From NCBI GenBank assembly GCA_022559845.1, contig CM040117.1, positions 18,500,856-18,564,855 of the forward strand: a DNA stretch of 64,000 nucleotides, written 5' to 3'. The first letter of the stretch is position 1; the number at the start of each line of letters is the position of its first letter. Source of the DNA: Amorphophallus konjac (Eukaryota; Streptophyta; Magnoliopsida; Alismatales; Araceae). The notes under the pieces were generated by a model. It was not told the origin of the DNA. It was given only the letters and a program-made list of their open reading frames with translations, and did no database searches. The position numbers and the translations under genes are program-made. Positions 46,141 to 56,087 of this stretch are shown here, one piece after another.

Positions 46141-47903
46141 TGTTGATTTTATTTTGCTTCTCTATCTTCCTTTTTCTTGGGGTCTTAATGATAATATGTA
46201 GCAAGATGACAAGCAAATAATCAAAGATCTGCACTCAACCTATGAACATGTGATCATGAACCTAGGCAACCAAAACAAGCTGTAGCATGGGCATGCTATC
46301 TCAATCAAACTAAACTAAGGAATAAAGGAAAAACACACGCCGGGGCATGGAGCAAGGAGTAAATAAAAACACACCGCAAGGGGTGGAACAAGCAAGGAAA
46401 TAAAAGATGTGAGATGCGAAAGAGAAAGCTAATGCCCAATACTTAAGAAAGATGTGATCGCCACCAAAGTAAAAACAAGCCAAAGACCTGAAAATACCTT
46501 GGAAATAGGTGGATGAAGCACCCGCCCACGGGAGAGAAAAGATCAAAGAAACCTGCAGGTCAGCTGAAAGTAACGGTCAGAACCCTGTGCATCACTTGGA
46601 AGTGACGGTCGCTCGATAGACCGCTGGAAGAATATGACGCGCCTACACCAGACCGTCAGATAACCTGTAGTAGCAAAGCGTGAATCCTTTTAACTCCAAC
46701 TCTTCCAGCCGGCTAGAAGACTTGGGCCTCGTGCTGGTGGACCTGTAAACCTGCCAAAGACGTGGAAAGCAAGAACAGACAAACCCAAATTAGCCCTTTA
46801 GACAATATAGCATCAATTCTTCAATAAACACAATATCATCAAAAGGAAAGGGAAATACCATGATGTTTTGGTTTTTTAACCCCTCTGGGCGTTTTAAAAG
46901 ATTGGGAGGAAGTTTAGATGATGAAAACCAGTGAAAGACGTGGAGAAAAGAGAGAAATAATGCTTATGATGAAAGGGAGATGGAAAAGGAATTCAATATG
47001 CGAATATGAACTTTGGAACCAAGAGGAACAAATACTCCCTTCACCAGGCAGCAAACGAACGTGGGAAGCACTTCTCCTTGATCAAATGTGACTCTAAAAT
47101 GTGGCAGCACTTTGACGCAACTCTAGAATTTCCTCTCTTTTGAGCATGAAGTCAAGGCTTCTATTTATAGACCCTCAAACTCTCAGGTCGAGCAGAGGAA
47201 AATCCAGCAAGATAAAGGGATAAATCTTAGCAAATCATTGAAGATAATATCACCAAGAGTCCATAGGATCAAACAGAAGGTCCTGAGGATCAGATTTGGA
47301 AGAGATATCTTCAATCCAAGTTCTTATCTCGACCACGGAGTAGCAGAGAAAAGGCCTGAACTGCCAGGACTCTCTGAAGGAAGTAACGGCTGCACGACAG
47401 ACCGCCACAGTGGAATAACGCATCAAGGAACATCCGTTACTTTCAACCTTATCCCAAAGAGATAAGATCAACAGGAAGAAGATCAAAACAATAGGACTCT
47501 GCAAAGAAAGCAACGGTCAAGGCATGGGGCGTCACAATGAAACAACGGCTGTACGACAGACCGTTATATTCAACACGTAGGCCAAAGGATAAACTTTGGA
47601 ACAAGACCTCAAGCTTCAGGACTCTTCAAGGAGTAACGGCCCAGGACCCATCCGTTAGAAGGAAGAAACGCGCCTGGGACAGACCGTTATTATCAATGGA
47701 GTTCAAAAAAGAAGGAATGAAGGTTTTGCTAAGCTTTAGTCAGATGAAATGCCACAAAGAGCCACATCCGATCAAGGAGTCAAGACTCAAGAAATGATCT
47801 TCAACTAAACAAAGAGACTCGATGAAGAGTGAACAACTCGGAGCATCATATATAATGAATAAAGAGATGACCCGACTTATTGGTCATAAAACGGGTGTCA
47901 ACA
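46141..47903 (-). repeat. 5' LTR of element A
   Basis: On the minus strand it begins TGTTGACACCCG (47903) and ends AAAATCAACA (46141), 1763 bp, with 6-base inverted ends TGTTGA/TCAACA. A TATA box (minus strand TATAAATA) lies at 47169-47162. U3 inverted pairs with AACGG/CCGTT fill about 47385-47690, upstream of the TATA box, and another group sits at 46565-46655. The 3' LTR is not in the window. Confidence 0.88.
47385..47690. repeat. AACGG/CCGTT palindrome cluster in U3 of the A LTR
   Basis: Repeated loose inverted pairs appear, such as AACGGCTGTACGACAGACCGTT near 47534 (AACGG and CCGTT around a spacer), GTAACGGCCCAGG near 47632 facing CCGTTAG, and GCAACGGTCAAGG near 47510. Many read AACGGTCA, close to the MYB3R (MSA) consensus. 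Confidence 0.75.
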
Positions 47904-48717
47904 CCTATGTGTGCACACGTGGTTGGGGGCGGTTGGACCCACGCTGACGGGCGTGACCCCAGCTAGTCAGTTGCTTTGTGATTACTTGTACGGTGTCTCA
48001 GTTCCCGCTGGGCCGGAGGGAGACACCTGAGGCGCGGACTAAGTCGTCAGTGGACGCATCCAGTCTTACTTCTAGTGGGAGGTACTCCTGTCGAGTAGGG
48101 AGTGACAGACTGTCAGTCTTTACGACTTAGACCTTCAGGTTTTGTCGTGTTGACCGTGGTGTTTCGGTCGTTTCACCGTGGCACGTGTGTCAGTTTTCGT
48201 GCCGTGAGACCGGTGTTTTGTAGATGGCAGAGCTTTCCTTTCGAGGTTCTCGCTTACTGCTAGTGTAGCGGTTTCCCGTTTGCGAGGTAGGGTTCGAGGG
48301 ATCCCTACTGAGTCTTGTTCTGAGACTCATTCCCTGCGTGTTTTCACCGTGTTTCAGGTGAGGCGCGGCCTCAGGGGAGCGCGTCTGAGGTTCAACGTGG
48401 TTCAGGTGCCCAGTGTTAGTGCCAGAGGTCAGAGCCAGGGTATGTCCCGTGTAGCTGTACTTTCCTTTCTTGTCTCTGTACTAGTTGTGGACTATTATTG
48501 TTGTTATTTTATTGTTATCTTGTGGACCATGTATCATGTAAAATGTTAATTTAATTCCTGCTTAATCATATAACTGTTTAATTTTTGTAATTATTTGTGA
48601 TACTTGTGTAGTCTCCACACCATCCCTTTAACCCTTCCGAGTCTTCGGACTCGTGGGTGGCGGTGCGAGTCTCGGGTTATCGGGCCTTCCCGGTAATCGG
48701 ATTCTCGGGTCGTTACA
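47904..48717 (+). repeat. 5' LTR of C, right-hand remnant
   Basis: 814 bases match 52872-53673 of the 3' LTR with scattered differences and end GGGTCGTTACA. The left part was separated by the insertion of A and should lie beyond the left edge of the window. Confidence 0.9.
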
Positions 48718-48719
48718 GC

Positions 48720-48731
48720 TAGTATCAGAGC
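48720..48731 (+). other. Primer binding site of C (initiator tRNA-Met type)
   Basis: TAGTATCAGAGC is one base from the canonical TGGTATCAGAGC and lies two bases after the LTR. Confidence 0.88.
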
Positions 48732-48881
48732 ACTGTTGTGGAATTATACAAGAATCATAAGTAATCGACGTGGTCCACTAGTCCACAGCGATGATGTACA
48801 TGTGACGATGGCATCGGGCATCGTGTGTTTTTCTTAACCTTGCTGTTTCAGTGTTTCCTGTCTTTTGCTTCAGGAGCGAGC

Positions 48882-50981
48882 ATGGCGCCGAGGCGGAGCA
48901 CTCGCTCTCAGCTGGGGCAGTCGACTGGAGGTCAGGAGATCTAGTAGGAGGTTCAGCAGGGGTAGGAGGAGCATAGTAGAGTACCACCAGCGGCCACCGA
49001 GGCAGCGGATGATGCAAGGTTTTCGGGGGCCGAGGATTTCTTCCGTGGCATGTACCGGCTTATGTCTCAGCAGTTCGGCGGAGAGGCTGGTGAGGGCTCG
49101 TCGACCAGGGGTGGGCCAGGCCGAGCAGTGAGGGATTTCATGCAGCATGGTAGAGTGGTGGCCTATGCATCTCGACAGCTGAAGCCCCACGAGGAGAACT
49201 ACCCTACGCATGACCTGGAGTTGGCGGCTGTGATCTTCGCGCTGAAGATCTGGAGGCATTATCTGTACGGTGAGAAGTTTGAGGTGTTCACTGACCATCA
49301 GAGTTTGAGGTATGTGTTCACGCAGAGGGACCTTAACCTCAGGCAGAGGCGTTGGATGGAGTTTATGAAGGATTATGACTTCACCCTGTCTTATCAGCCG
49401 GGCAGGATGAATGTCGTAGCCGATGCTTTGAGTCGGAAGGTCGCTGTCAGTGCCTTGATGTTGAGGAAGTGGAGGCTCTGGGAACAAGTGCCCGAAGTAT
49501 CATTCAGGCTCAAGATTCCCCTGGAGCCAGGGTTAGCGATGCTTGCGAGTCTGACTGTCACCCCTGCTATCTGCCGTCAGGTGATAGAGGCTCAGCATGC
49601 AGACCCTGAGTTGCCCTGGATTTTGGCTTTGGCTGATATGGAGCTCAGCGAGGACGGAGCTGTGAGATTCCGTCGTAGGCTGTACATCCCAGCTGAGGAG
49701 CAGGTTCGTCGTGCGGTGTTTCGCGAGGCTCATGGGAGTAGGTACACCGTAGACCCGGGTGCGACGAAGATGTATCGGAACTTGCGGAGGTAGTTCTGGT
49801 AGGCTGGCATGAAGAGAGATGTCGCCGAGTTTGTGACCAGTTGCCTGACTTGTCAGCAGGTGAAGGCGGAGCATCAGTGACCAGGACGTACTCTTCAGCC
49901 CTTGGATGTTCCCACGTGGAAATGGGACCACATGACCACAGATTTCGTTGTGGGATTGCCAAGGACTCCGAGTGGGCAGGATAGTATTTGGTTGCTGGTG
50001 GATAGGCTGACGAAGGTGACTCGGTTATTACCGGTGAAAGTCAGCTGGAGTGTGCCCAAGTTGGCTCATCTTTATGTGGAGTAGATCGTTCCGTTGCATG
50101 GGATTCCCATCTCCATTGTGTCAAATCAGGATCCGCACTTCATGTCTGGATTCTGGAGGAGTTTCCTGCGAGCTCTTGGCATGGATTTAGCTTTTAGCTC
50201 GGCGTATCATCCTCAATCAGATGGTCAGTCAGAGAGGACCATTCAAACTTTGGAGGACAAGCTGAGATCCTGCTGCCTAGAGTGGCAGGGGAGTTGGATT
50301 CACCACCTACTGTTGGTGGAGTTTGCCTACAACAACAGCTATCATTCGAGCATCGGCATGGCTCCTTATGAGGCGTTGTATGGGCGTCCGTGTCGGACTC
50401 CACTTGATTGGTTTGAGGTTGGTGAGCGTGTTTTGACGAGACCGGAGTTGGTGCAGCAGTGTATGAATGTTGTGCACCTGGTTCGTCAGAACATGTTGGC
50501 GGCCCAGAGTCGGCAGAAGAGCTATGTTGACCGGAGGAGGTAGCCTCTCGCGTTCGCCGTTGGCGATCGTGTGTTCTTGAGAGTTTCTCTGATGAAGGGG
50601 GTAATGCGCTCTAGACAGTGTGGGAAGCTGAGTCCCCGCTATGTCGGTCCTTTCCTCATTGTAGAGCGCATTGGTGAGGTAGCATATCGGCTGCAGTTAC
50701 CCTCTGAGTTGGCGTCGGTGCATGACATGTTCCACATCTCGATGTTGCGGAAGTATATGCCCGATGACTCTCATGTGCTCAAGGATTCTGTTTGGCCCGA
50801 GGTGACTCCAGATCTTTCTCTCCCAGAGTTTTTGGTCCGCCTGGAGGATAGGCGAGAGCAGCGCCTGCGGAACAAGATCATCCCCTTGGTTAAGGTGGTG
50901 TGGCAGCAGTACTCTGGTGGTGGGGCTTCTTGGGAGTGTGAGGACGAGATGTGTCGACAGTTCCCTTACTTGTTTGAGTGA
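48882..50981 (+). pseudogene. Element C gag stub fused to RNase H, integrase and chromodomain-like end
   Basis: The ATG at 48882 starts a gag-like N-terminus (MAPRRSTRSQLG), soon stopped by a double TAG (48942-48947). Around 49130-49145 the same frame enters RNase H ([38 protein letters not shown]). Most of gag, the protease and RT are therefore deleted. Integrase follows (CLTCQQVK, TTDFVVGLP, AYHPQSDGQSERT). The second catalytic Asp is lost: SNQD near 50121 where the family has SDRD. The end resembles a chromodomain (PLVKVVWQQYSGGGASWECE). Stops at 49791, just after 49800, near 49878, 50082 and 50541 are all TAG or TGA. Confidence 0.88.
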
Positions 50982-51030
50982 GTCTTCCTCTTCTTTCCCC
51001 TTGGGTTGTTCTCAATTTCGAGGATGAAAT

Positions 51031-51048
51031 TCCTTAAGGGGGGAGGGT
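51031..51048 (+). other. Polypurine tract of C
   Basis: The sequence TCCTTAAGGGGGGAGGGT directly precedes the 3' LTR and follows the typical AATTTCGAGGATGAAATT of Tekay-type elements. Confidence 0.8.
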
Positions 51049-51420
51049 TGTAATATCCCAGACATTTTGGATCCTTCTTCTTGGGTCCCAGATCTGGTTT
51101 CTTGGAGTGTCCAGCTCCGTTGTGTCTGAAATTTTGTTTCGGACATCTTTCGTGTTCGGATCGGCGAGATCCGGAGTTGTTTCGGAGGCCCGGAGCGTGT
51201 CCGCGGCTTTCCCGCGCGTGTTTTTCGATTCCCGGTATATGTTTCGGTAATTCCTTCGGAATCTCGTTGCGGGTGAACCGGGTCGTTCACCTAGGCGAGA
51301 GTGGTACCGTTGCGATCGGTGCGTCCCAAGGATCACGAAAATGTAATTTTTAATTTTTCGGTATTTTTTAGAATTTCCAGATTTTCTATAAATACCCCTC
51401 CCTTTTCTCTCTCTCCCCAC

Positions 51421-51451
<31 letters not shown>

Positions 51452-53673
51452 CCACCGTGACCGCCCCCCCTCTTCCTCTCTCTCTCCCATTCGATCGCGG
51501 CGGGCCTCTCTCCGACTGCAGACAGCGGCGGGGCGACGGCGCGGCGACGTGGGCGACGGCGAGGCGATCTCGTGGGTGTGCGGTGTTCGTGGGAAGCGTG
51601 AAGGAGCGGGGTTTCCAAAAGCGTTCTTCATGGTTTGAGCTCGATTCGGCGGAGCTTTCGCTCCATTGTGGTAGGGGGACAAATCCCTATGCTCATCCCG
51701 TCATCCCCCGTGATTTGTAGGCCGAATGAGAGCCGAGAGGGGCGTTTTTGAGCGGGTTAGGGCAAAATCATGTTTTGGGGAGAGTTCGCCCGATCTATGG
51801 ATTTGAGCCGCGATTCGGCGTTTTGATGCCTTAGAAGCATGCTAGGGGTCCCCAAGGGTCTTCCCCTTTGATTTCCCCCTCTCCTATGGAGGCATGGGGG
51901 TGTGGTTGGAATTTTTGGGTGTTTCACGCTGTTTCATCGTCGGACCGGTGTGACGGTATTTCCAGTGACCGTCACACCATGTGACGTGCCCAGGTGGGTG
52001 CGTCACAGCCCTGTCTTTAGCCAATTGGGGTCTGTGGGCTGTAACGGTCCCACGATAGATCGCCACAAGCACTGTGATGCGCCTGGGTTGGACCGTCAGG
52101 GACGAGTCGACCGTTGGCTTTACCGTTGGTTTTGACCGTCGGGGGGTCAAGGCCTGTGACGCACCGGGACTGGCGCGTCACGGCCTTGTGACGCCCCTAT
52201 GTGGGTGCGTTAGAGCGGACGCATTCCCACACTGTGACGCACCAAAGGTGGTCCGTTACAGCCTGTGACGCCCCGTGAGGTGTGCACCACAGTCATTTTT
52301 TGCTCGCCTTGTGACGCACCAGGCTGGGTGCGTCAGGGCCTGTGACGCACCAGGGTAGGCGCGTCACTGTCGTTTTTGCTTGCCTTGTGATGCACCAGGC
52401 GGGGTGCGTCAGGGCCTGTGATGCATCAGGGTAGGCGCGTTACAATCGTTTCTGCACCGAGAGTGTGACGCCCCTGTGTTGGGCCGTCAGATGGCTGTGA
52501 CGGTCCAGCCTTAGACCGTTAGAGCCTGTGGCGCGTCTAGGGTAGATCGCCAGGCTCTGGACTGCTCCAGATGGTTTGCAGTCCCGTTTCTTTTCCGACC
52601 GTGGTCTCCGTGCGACGGTGCTGGTACGTAGGGTGGTCCCCGTACGTCGTCGGATACGGACGTGGTTTTCCGTTGACCTGAAAGTCTACTCCTTTAGTGA
52701 CCCTCCACTAGTCGTAGCCCACTAGTACGCGTGTGCTGGTCTCACCCGGGAGTAGGTGTACGGGCTCACCCTGAGGACAGTTTTTAAACTGGTTACCATC
52801 GAGCCCCGCGTCTAGCAGCCAGAGTCCGACTGAGGGGAAAACCAGTTAGAGGCCAGGCCAGGGGCGGACGGCCTGTGTGTGCACACGTGATTGGGGGCGG
52901 TTGGACCCACGCTGACGGGCATGACCCCATCTAGTCACTTGCTTTGTGATTACTTGTATGGTGTCTCAGTTACCGCTGGGCCAGAGGGAGAGACCTGAGG
53001 CGCGGACTAGGTCGTCAGTGGACGCATCCGGTCTTGCTTCTAGTGGGAAGTACTCCTGTCGCGTCCGGAGTGACAGACTGTCATTCTTTGCGACTTAGAC
53101 CTTCGGGTTTTGTCGTGTTGACCGTGGTGTTACGGTCGTTTCACCGTGGCACGTGAGTCTATTTTCGTGCCATGAGACCGGTGTTTTGTAGATGGCGGGG
53201 CTTTCCTTTCGAGGTTCTCGCTTACTGCTAGTGTAGTGGTTTCCCGTTTGCGAGGTAGGGTTCGAGGGATCCCTACTTAGTCTTGTTCTGAGACTCATTC
53301 CCTGCGTGTTTTCACCATGTTTCAGGTGACGTGTGGCCTCAGAGGAGCGCGTATGAGGCTCAGCGTGGTTCAGGTGCCCAGCGTTAGTGCCAGATGTCAG
53401 AGCTGGGGTATGCCCTGTATAGCTGTACTTTCCTTTCTTATCTCTGTACTAGTTGTGGACTATTACTGTTGTTATTTTATTGTTATCTTGTGGACCATGT
53501 ATCATGTAAAATGTTAATTTAATTCCTGCTTAATCATATAACTATTTAATTTCTGCAATTATTTGTGATACTTGTGTAGTCTCCACACCATCCCTTTAAC
53601 CCTTCAGAGTGGGTGGCGGTGCGAGTCTCGGGTTATCGGGCCTTCCCGGTAATCGAATTCTCGGGTCGTTACA
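51049..53673 (+). repeat. 3' LTR of C
   Basis: 2625 bp from TGTAATATCCC to GGGTCGTTACA. A TATA box (TATAAATA) is at 51387-51394, followed by a CT-rich leader and a GC-rich block. A dense set of GTGACGCACC/GGTGCGTCAC-type inverted pairs lies at 51945-52560, downstream of the TATA box and so probably transcribed. Positions 52690-53673 match related LTR segments of D and G. Confidence 0.9.
51945..52560. repeat. TGACGN-type palindrome array in the C LTR
   Basis: Examples are GGTGTGACGGT (51947-51957) facing ACCGTCACACC (51968-51978), and TGACGCACC facing GGGTGCGTCA near 52311-52336. Some fifteen arms recur with short spacers and differing letters at compensating positions. Confidence 0.88.
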
Positions 53674-54002
53674 GAGGGAGTGAGCGACGGTGAGGAGAGA
53701 GGAAGGAGAGAAAATAAGAAATAATAAAAAAATTAGAAATTTTCCTAATTTTTGAAAAATCTGATTTTCACCCCGAAAATGCACTAATTCAAAAAAATAC
53801 GAAAAAATAGTCTAAATGATCCTCGAAAAGAATGCAACGCAGCTGTAGCGTCCTCGAGTTGATGAATTGAACAATAAACTCACCACGGGGTTCCTTAACT
53901 TGTACGGGAGAAAAACCCACGCGGATCGTAAAACATAACTCAGGACCCACAAAAGCGATCCGAAACTCTCCGATAAAGATCCAAAAGACTCAGGGTCTTA
54001 CA
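53674..54002 (-). repeat. 3' LTR of D, remnant next to C
   Basis: It matches 59306-59635 of the 5' LTR with about 10 percent differences by eye. On the minus strand it starts TGTAAGACCCTGAG. Confidence 0.88.
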
Positions 54003-54017
54003 GTCCTCCCCTCCTAC
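54003..54017 (-). other. Polypurine tract of D
   Basis: The minus strand reads GTAGGAGGGGAGGAC directly before the 3' LTR. It follows AATTTCGAGGATTAAATTC, the same context as in C. Confidence 0.75.
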
Positions 54018-56073
54018 AAGAATTTAATCCTCGAAATTCAAGGAGCTAACAAGAAGAAGTAGGGAAGAACAAACGCAAACGCTGGCAATGATCACCATGC
54101 TCCAGCCAACACTAACACCGAGAACACGGCAACACAAATCTTGAAAAACACAATTCAGAGGAACATTGCCAGACCATAAGCACATGCACACGCCCAGGAT
54201 CTCAAGGCAAATCGATCCACAGAACGAGCACGGCACCCAGGTGAACACAAGTCTGACACCTCCGAAACAAGGCAACGTCGCTTCCATCTCACAGGGAAAG
54301 GAGACACGACTCATGCCATGAAAACAGCTATCAGTAAAACACTCGGCAAACACAACAAGCATCGACTTAAACAAGGAAACATAGTCCTCAGCTGACAGCT
54401 CGACAACATCAGCTTCCGTGCCAAGAGCAACAAGACTGGCACGCAGAACGCCAACGATAGCACTGGACCACGAGCACAATCAAGTCAGTCCTCACTCAGA
54501 TATTACATCTGACTCGAGTCACATGCTAACTCCATCATGACAGAAGAGTACAACAAAACTAACCGATAAGACCTCAGTCCACACCTTGCCAAATCAGACT
54601 CACAGGGAACTCCTCCCAAGCTGAACACAACCACCAACGAACAACCACAACAACAACACTCACATAATCTCGGCTCCGTTCTAAACACAGAACCACGGGA
54701 CACAACTGCAAGCTGGGTCACACCAAGGCATAATTACAGCTGAACACGCTGCTAAGATGCACAAGCCATGCTACGAACAGCTTACCAACAAGGACCCACA
54801 ACAACGGCAATGACAATCTTGGGAAATGCATCTTGTGGACCACGATCCGTCCAGAGAGCACGACACCCAAGAAAAAGTTACAGAGGAAGGGAAGGGTACT
54901 CAACCAGGAAACATGTCGACAGATTCCCCTAATCCTCACAACAAGCCAGTGCCAACAGCCATAATGTCTCCAGCAATGGCACAGCAACCAACAACATCAA
55001 GGCACACACAGCCAAGATGACAATCACACCGAGGAAAGCAACCTCTCGGCCAGCCAGAATCTTCCAACTTAACGATCCTGAACTGTGGGTTATCAGCCCA
55101 CACACTTCCGCTGCACGCTCAACACACGCACACATGCATCAAGGACAACTCGGCATCCGCATCTCAGCACACACTCGGCGCCATCGCAATTCATGAAACT
55201 GCAATATACCACGCCTCGAGTACCGATCCTGCTAACAGCCGATCACAAGTCGCCAAAGTGCAAACCATGAAGAGCACCAGCTTTAGCACAAAGCACAAAG
55301 AAATGCTAATCTCAGCGTATCCTTACGTCCTGAATGATTACTGAACCTTCATAGCACAACAGCCGCCCAACACGGCACATCGGACATGGTGCACAACGGC
55401 CCCCAAACACAAAATCTGGGCCCAAGCCAAGCAACCGTCGAATAAAGGAAAATCAGGTTCAGAATTAACATAGTCCACACTTAAGCAGACACAGGATAAA
55501 GGCTTCACCAAGATAGCACTTCCAAGGCTTACCTCGAAAAGACGCCACCGAACAGGGTGAGAAGAATCAGGCTCGATTAACAGTAGCTCACCAGGAAGGA
55601 AAATCCTAGGTTCGCTCGAGCATTGAGCATTCTCTCAATTAAGGCATCTAATCAACCACCACGACACAAGCCTAACACCTCAGAGGCTGAACAAATCTCA
55701 AACTGGGACGACCAGAGCAACATAGGAATGTGCACGGCCATCACACCAACGAGAAAGTCACATGCCACCTGAACGAATTACAGAAAAATCTTGAATACCG
55801 TACCACATATTCACGCCTACCGGTGAACTCTGCCAAGTACAGCATAATCGAGACAACACAACGGAAGAAGAAAAGCACTCCATCACATCCTGACGAGAGC
55901 GAAACCATCTCACACAGTGCCAACACAGCACGCACAAGACCACATGCGGAAACAAAACGACAAATAATCACAAAACCGATGCCAACGCTAATGCCATCTG
56001 TCAGCTGTACTGGACCTTAAGGACTTTGAATACTGTAATATCTCGAATTCCCATGTACCTTACTCACAACAGA
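54018..56073 (-). other. Internal domain of D, no polymerase genes
   Basis: No gag, protease, RT, RNase H or integrase motif is visible in any frame. Open frames are short and compositionally random; the longest, near 54479-54024, has no domain I recognise. Just after the primer site the minus strand reads ACATGGGAATTCGAGATA and later TAAGGTCCAGTACAG, both shared with G. A further shared block lies near 54900-55000. Confidence 0.8.
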
Positions 56074-56085
56074 GCTATGATACCA
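56074..56085 (-). other. Primer binding site of D
   Basis: The minus strand reads TGGTATCATAGC, one base from the canonical initiator-Met site, two bases inside the LTR end. Confidence 0.88.
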
Positions 56086-56087
56086 CC

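Larger units (their letters stand above)
32802..47903 (-). mobile_element. Element A: Tat-type Ty3/gypsy retrotransposon, 3' truncated and carrying a solo B LTR
   Basis: On the minus strand: 5' LTR (47903-46141), primer site (46130-46113), gag, protease, G-patch, pol, and an antisense accessory gene fragment at the far end. The 3' LTR and the N-terminal part of the accessory gene are missing at the 32801/32802 junction. A solo B LTR interrupts gag-pro. Its domains and primer site are close to those of B, so the two are related families. It was inserted in the 5' LTR of C. Confidence 0.9.
47904..53673 (+). mobile_element. Element C: Tekay/Del-type chromovirus, internally deleted
   Basis: Remnant 5' LTR (47904-48717), initiator-Met primer site, a gag stub fused to RNase H, integrase, a chromodomain-like end, polypurine tract and full 3' LTR (51049-53673). 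Protease and RT are missing. It interrupts the 3' LTR of D (right flank GAGGG) and is itself interrupted by A. Confidence 0.88.

Noticed and set aside
49050..50981. A host retroviral-like gene with open frames
   Set aside because: All pieces are in one frame separated by stops, lie between LTRs and a primer site, and match a decayed chromovirus.
54018..56020. Possible protein genes in the D interior (frames up to ~150 codons)
   Set aside because: Composition is low-information, frames are not kept in G at homologous positions, and no start or domain supports them.
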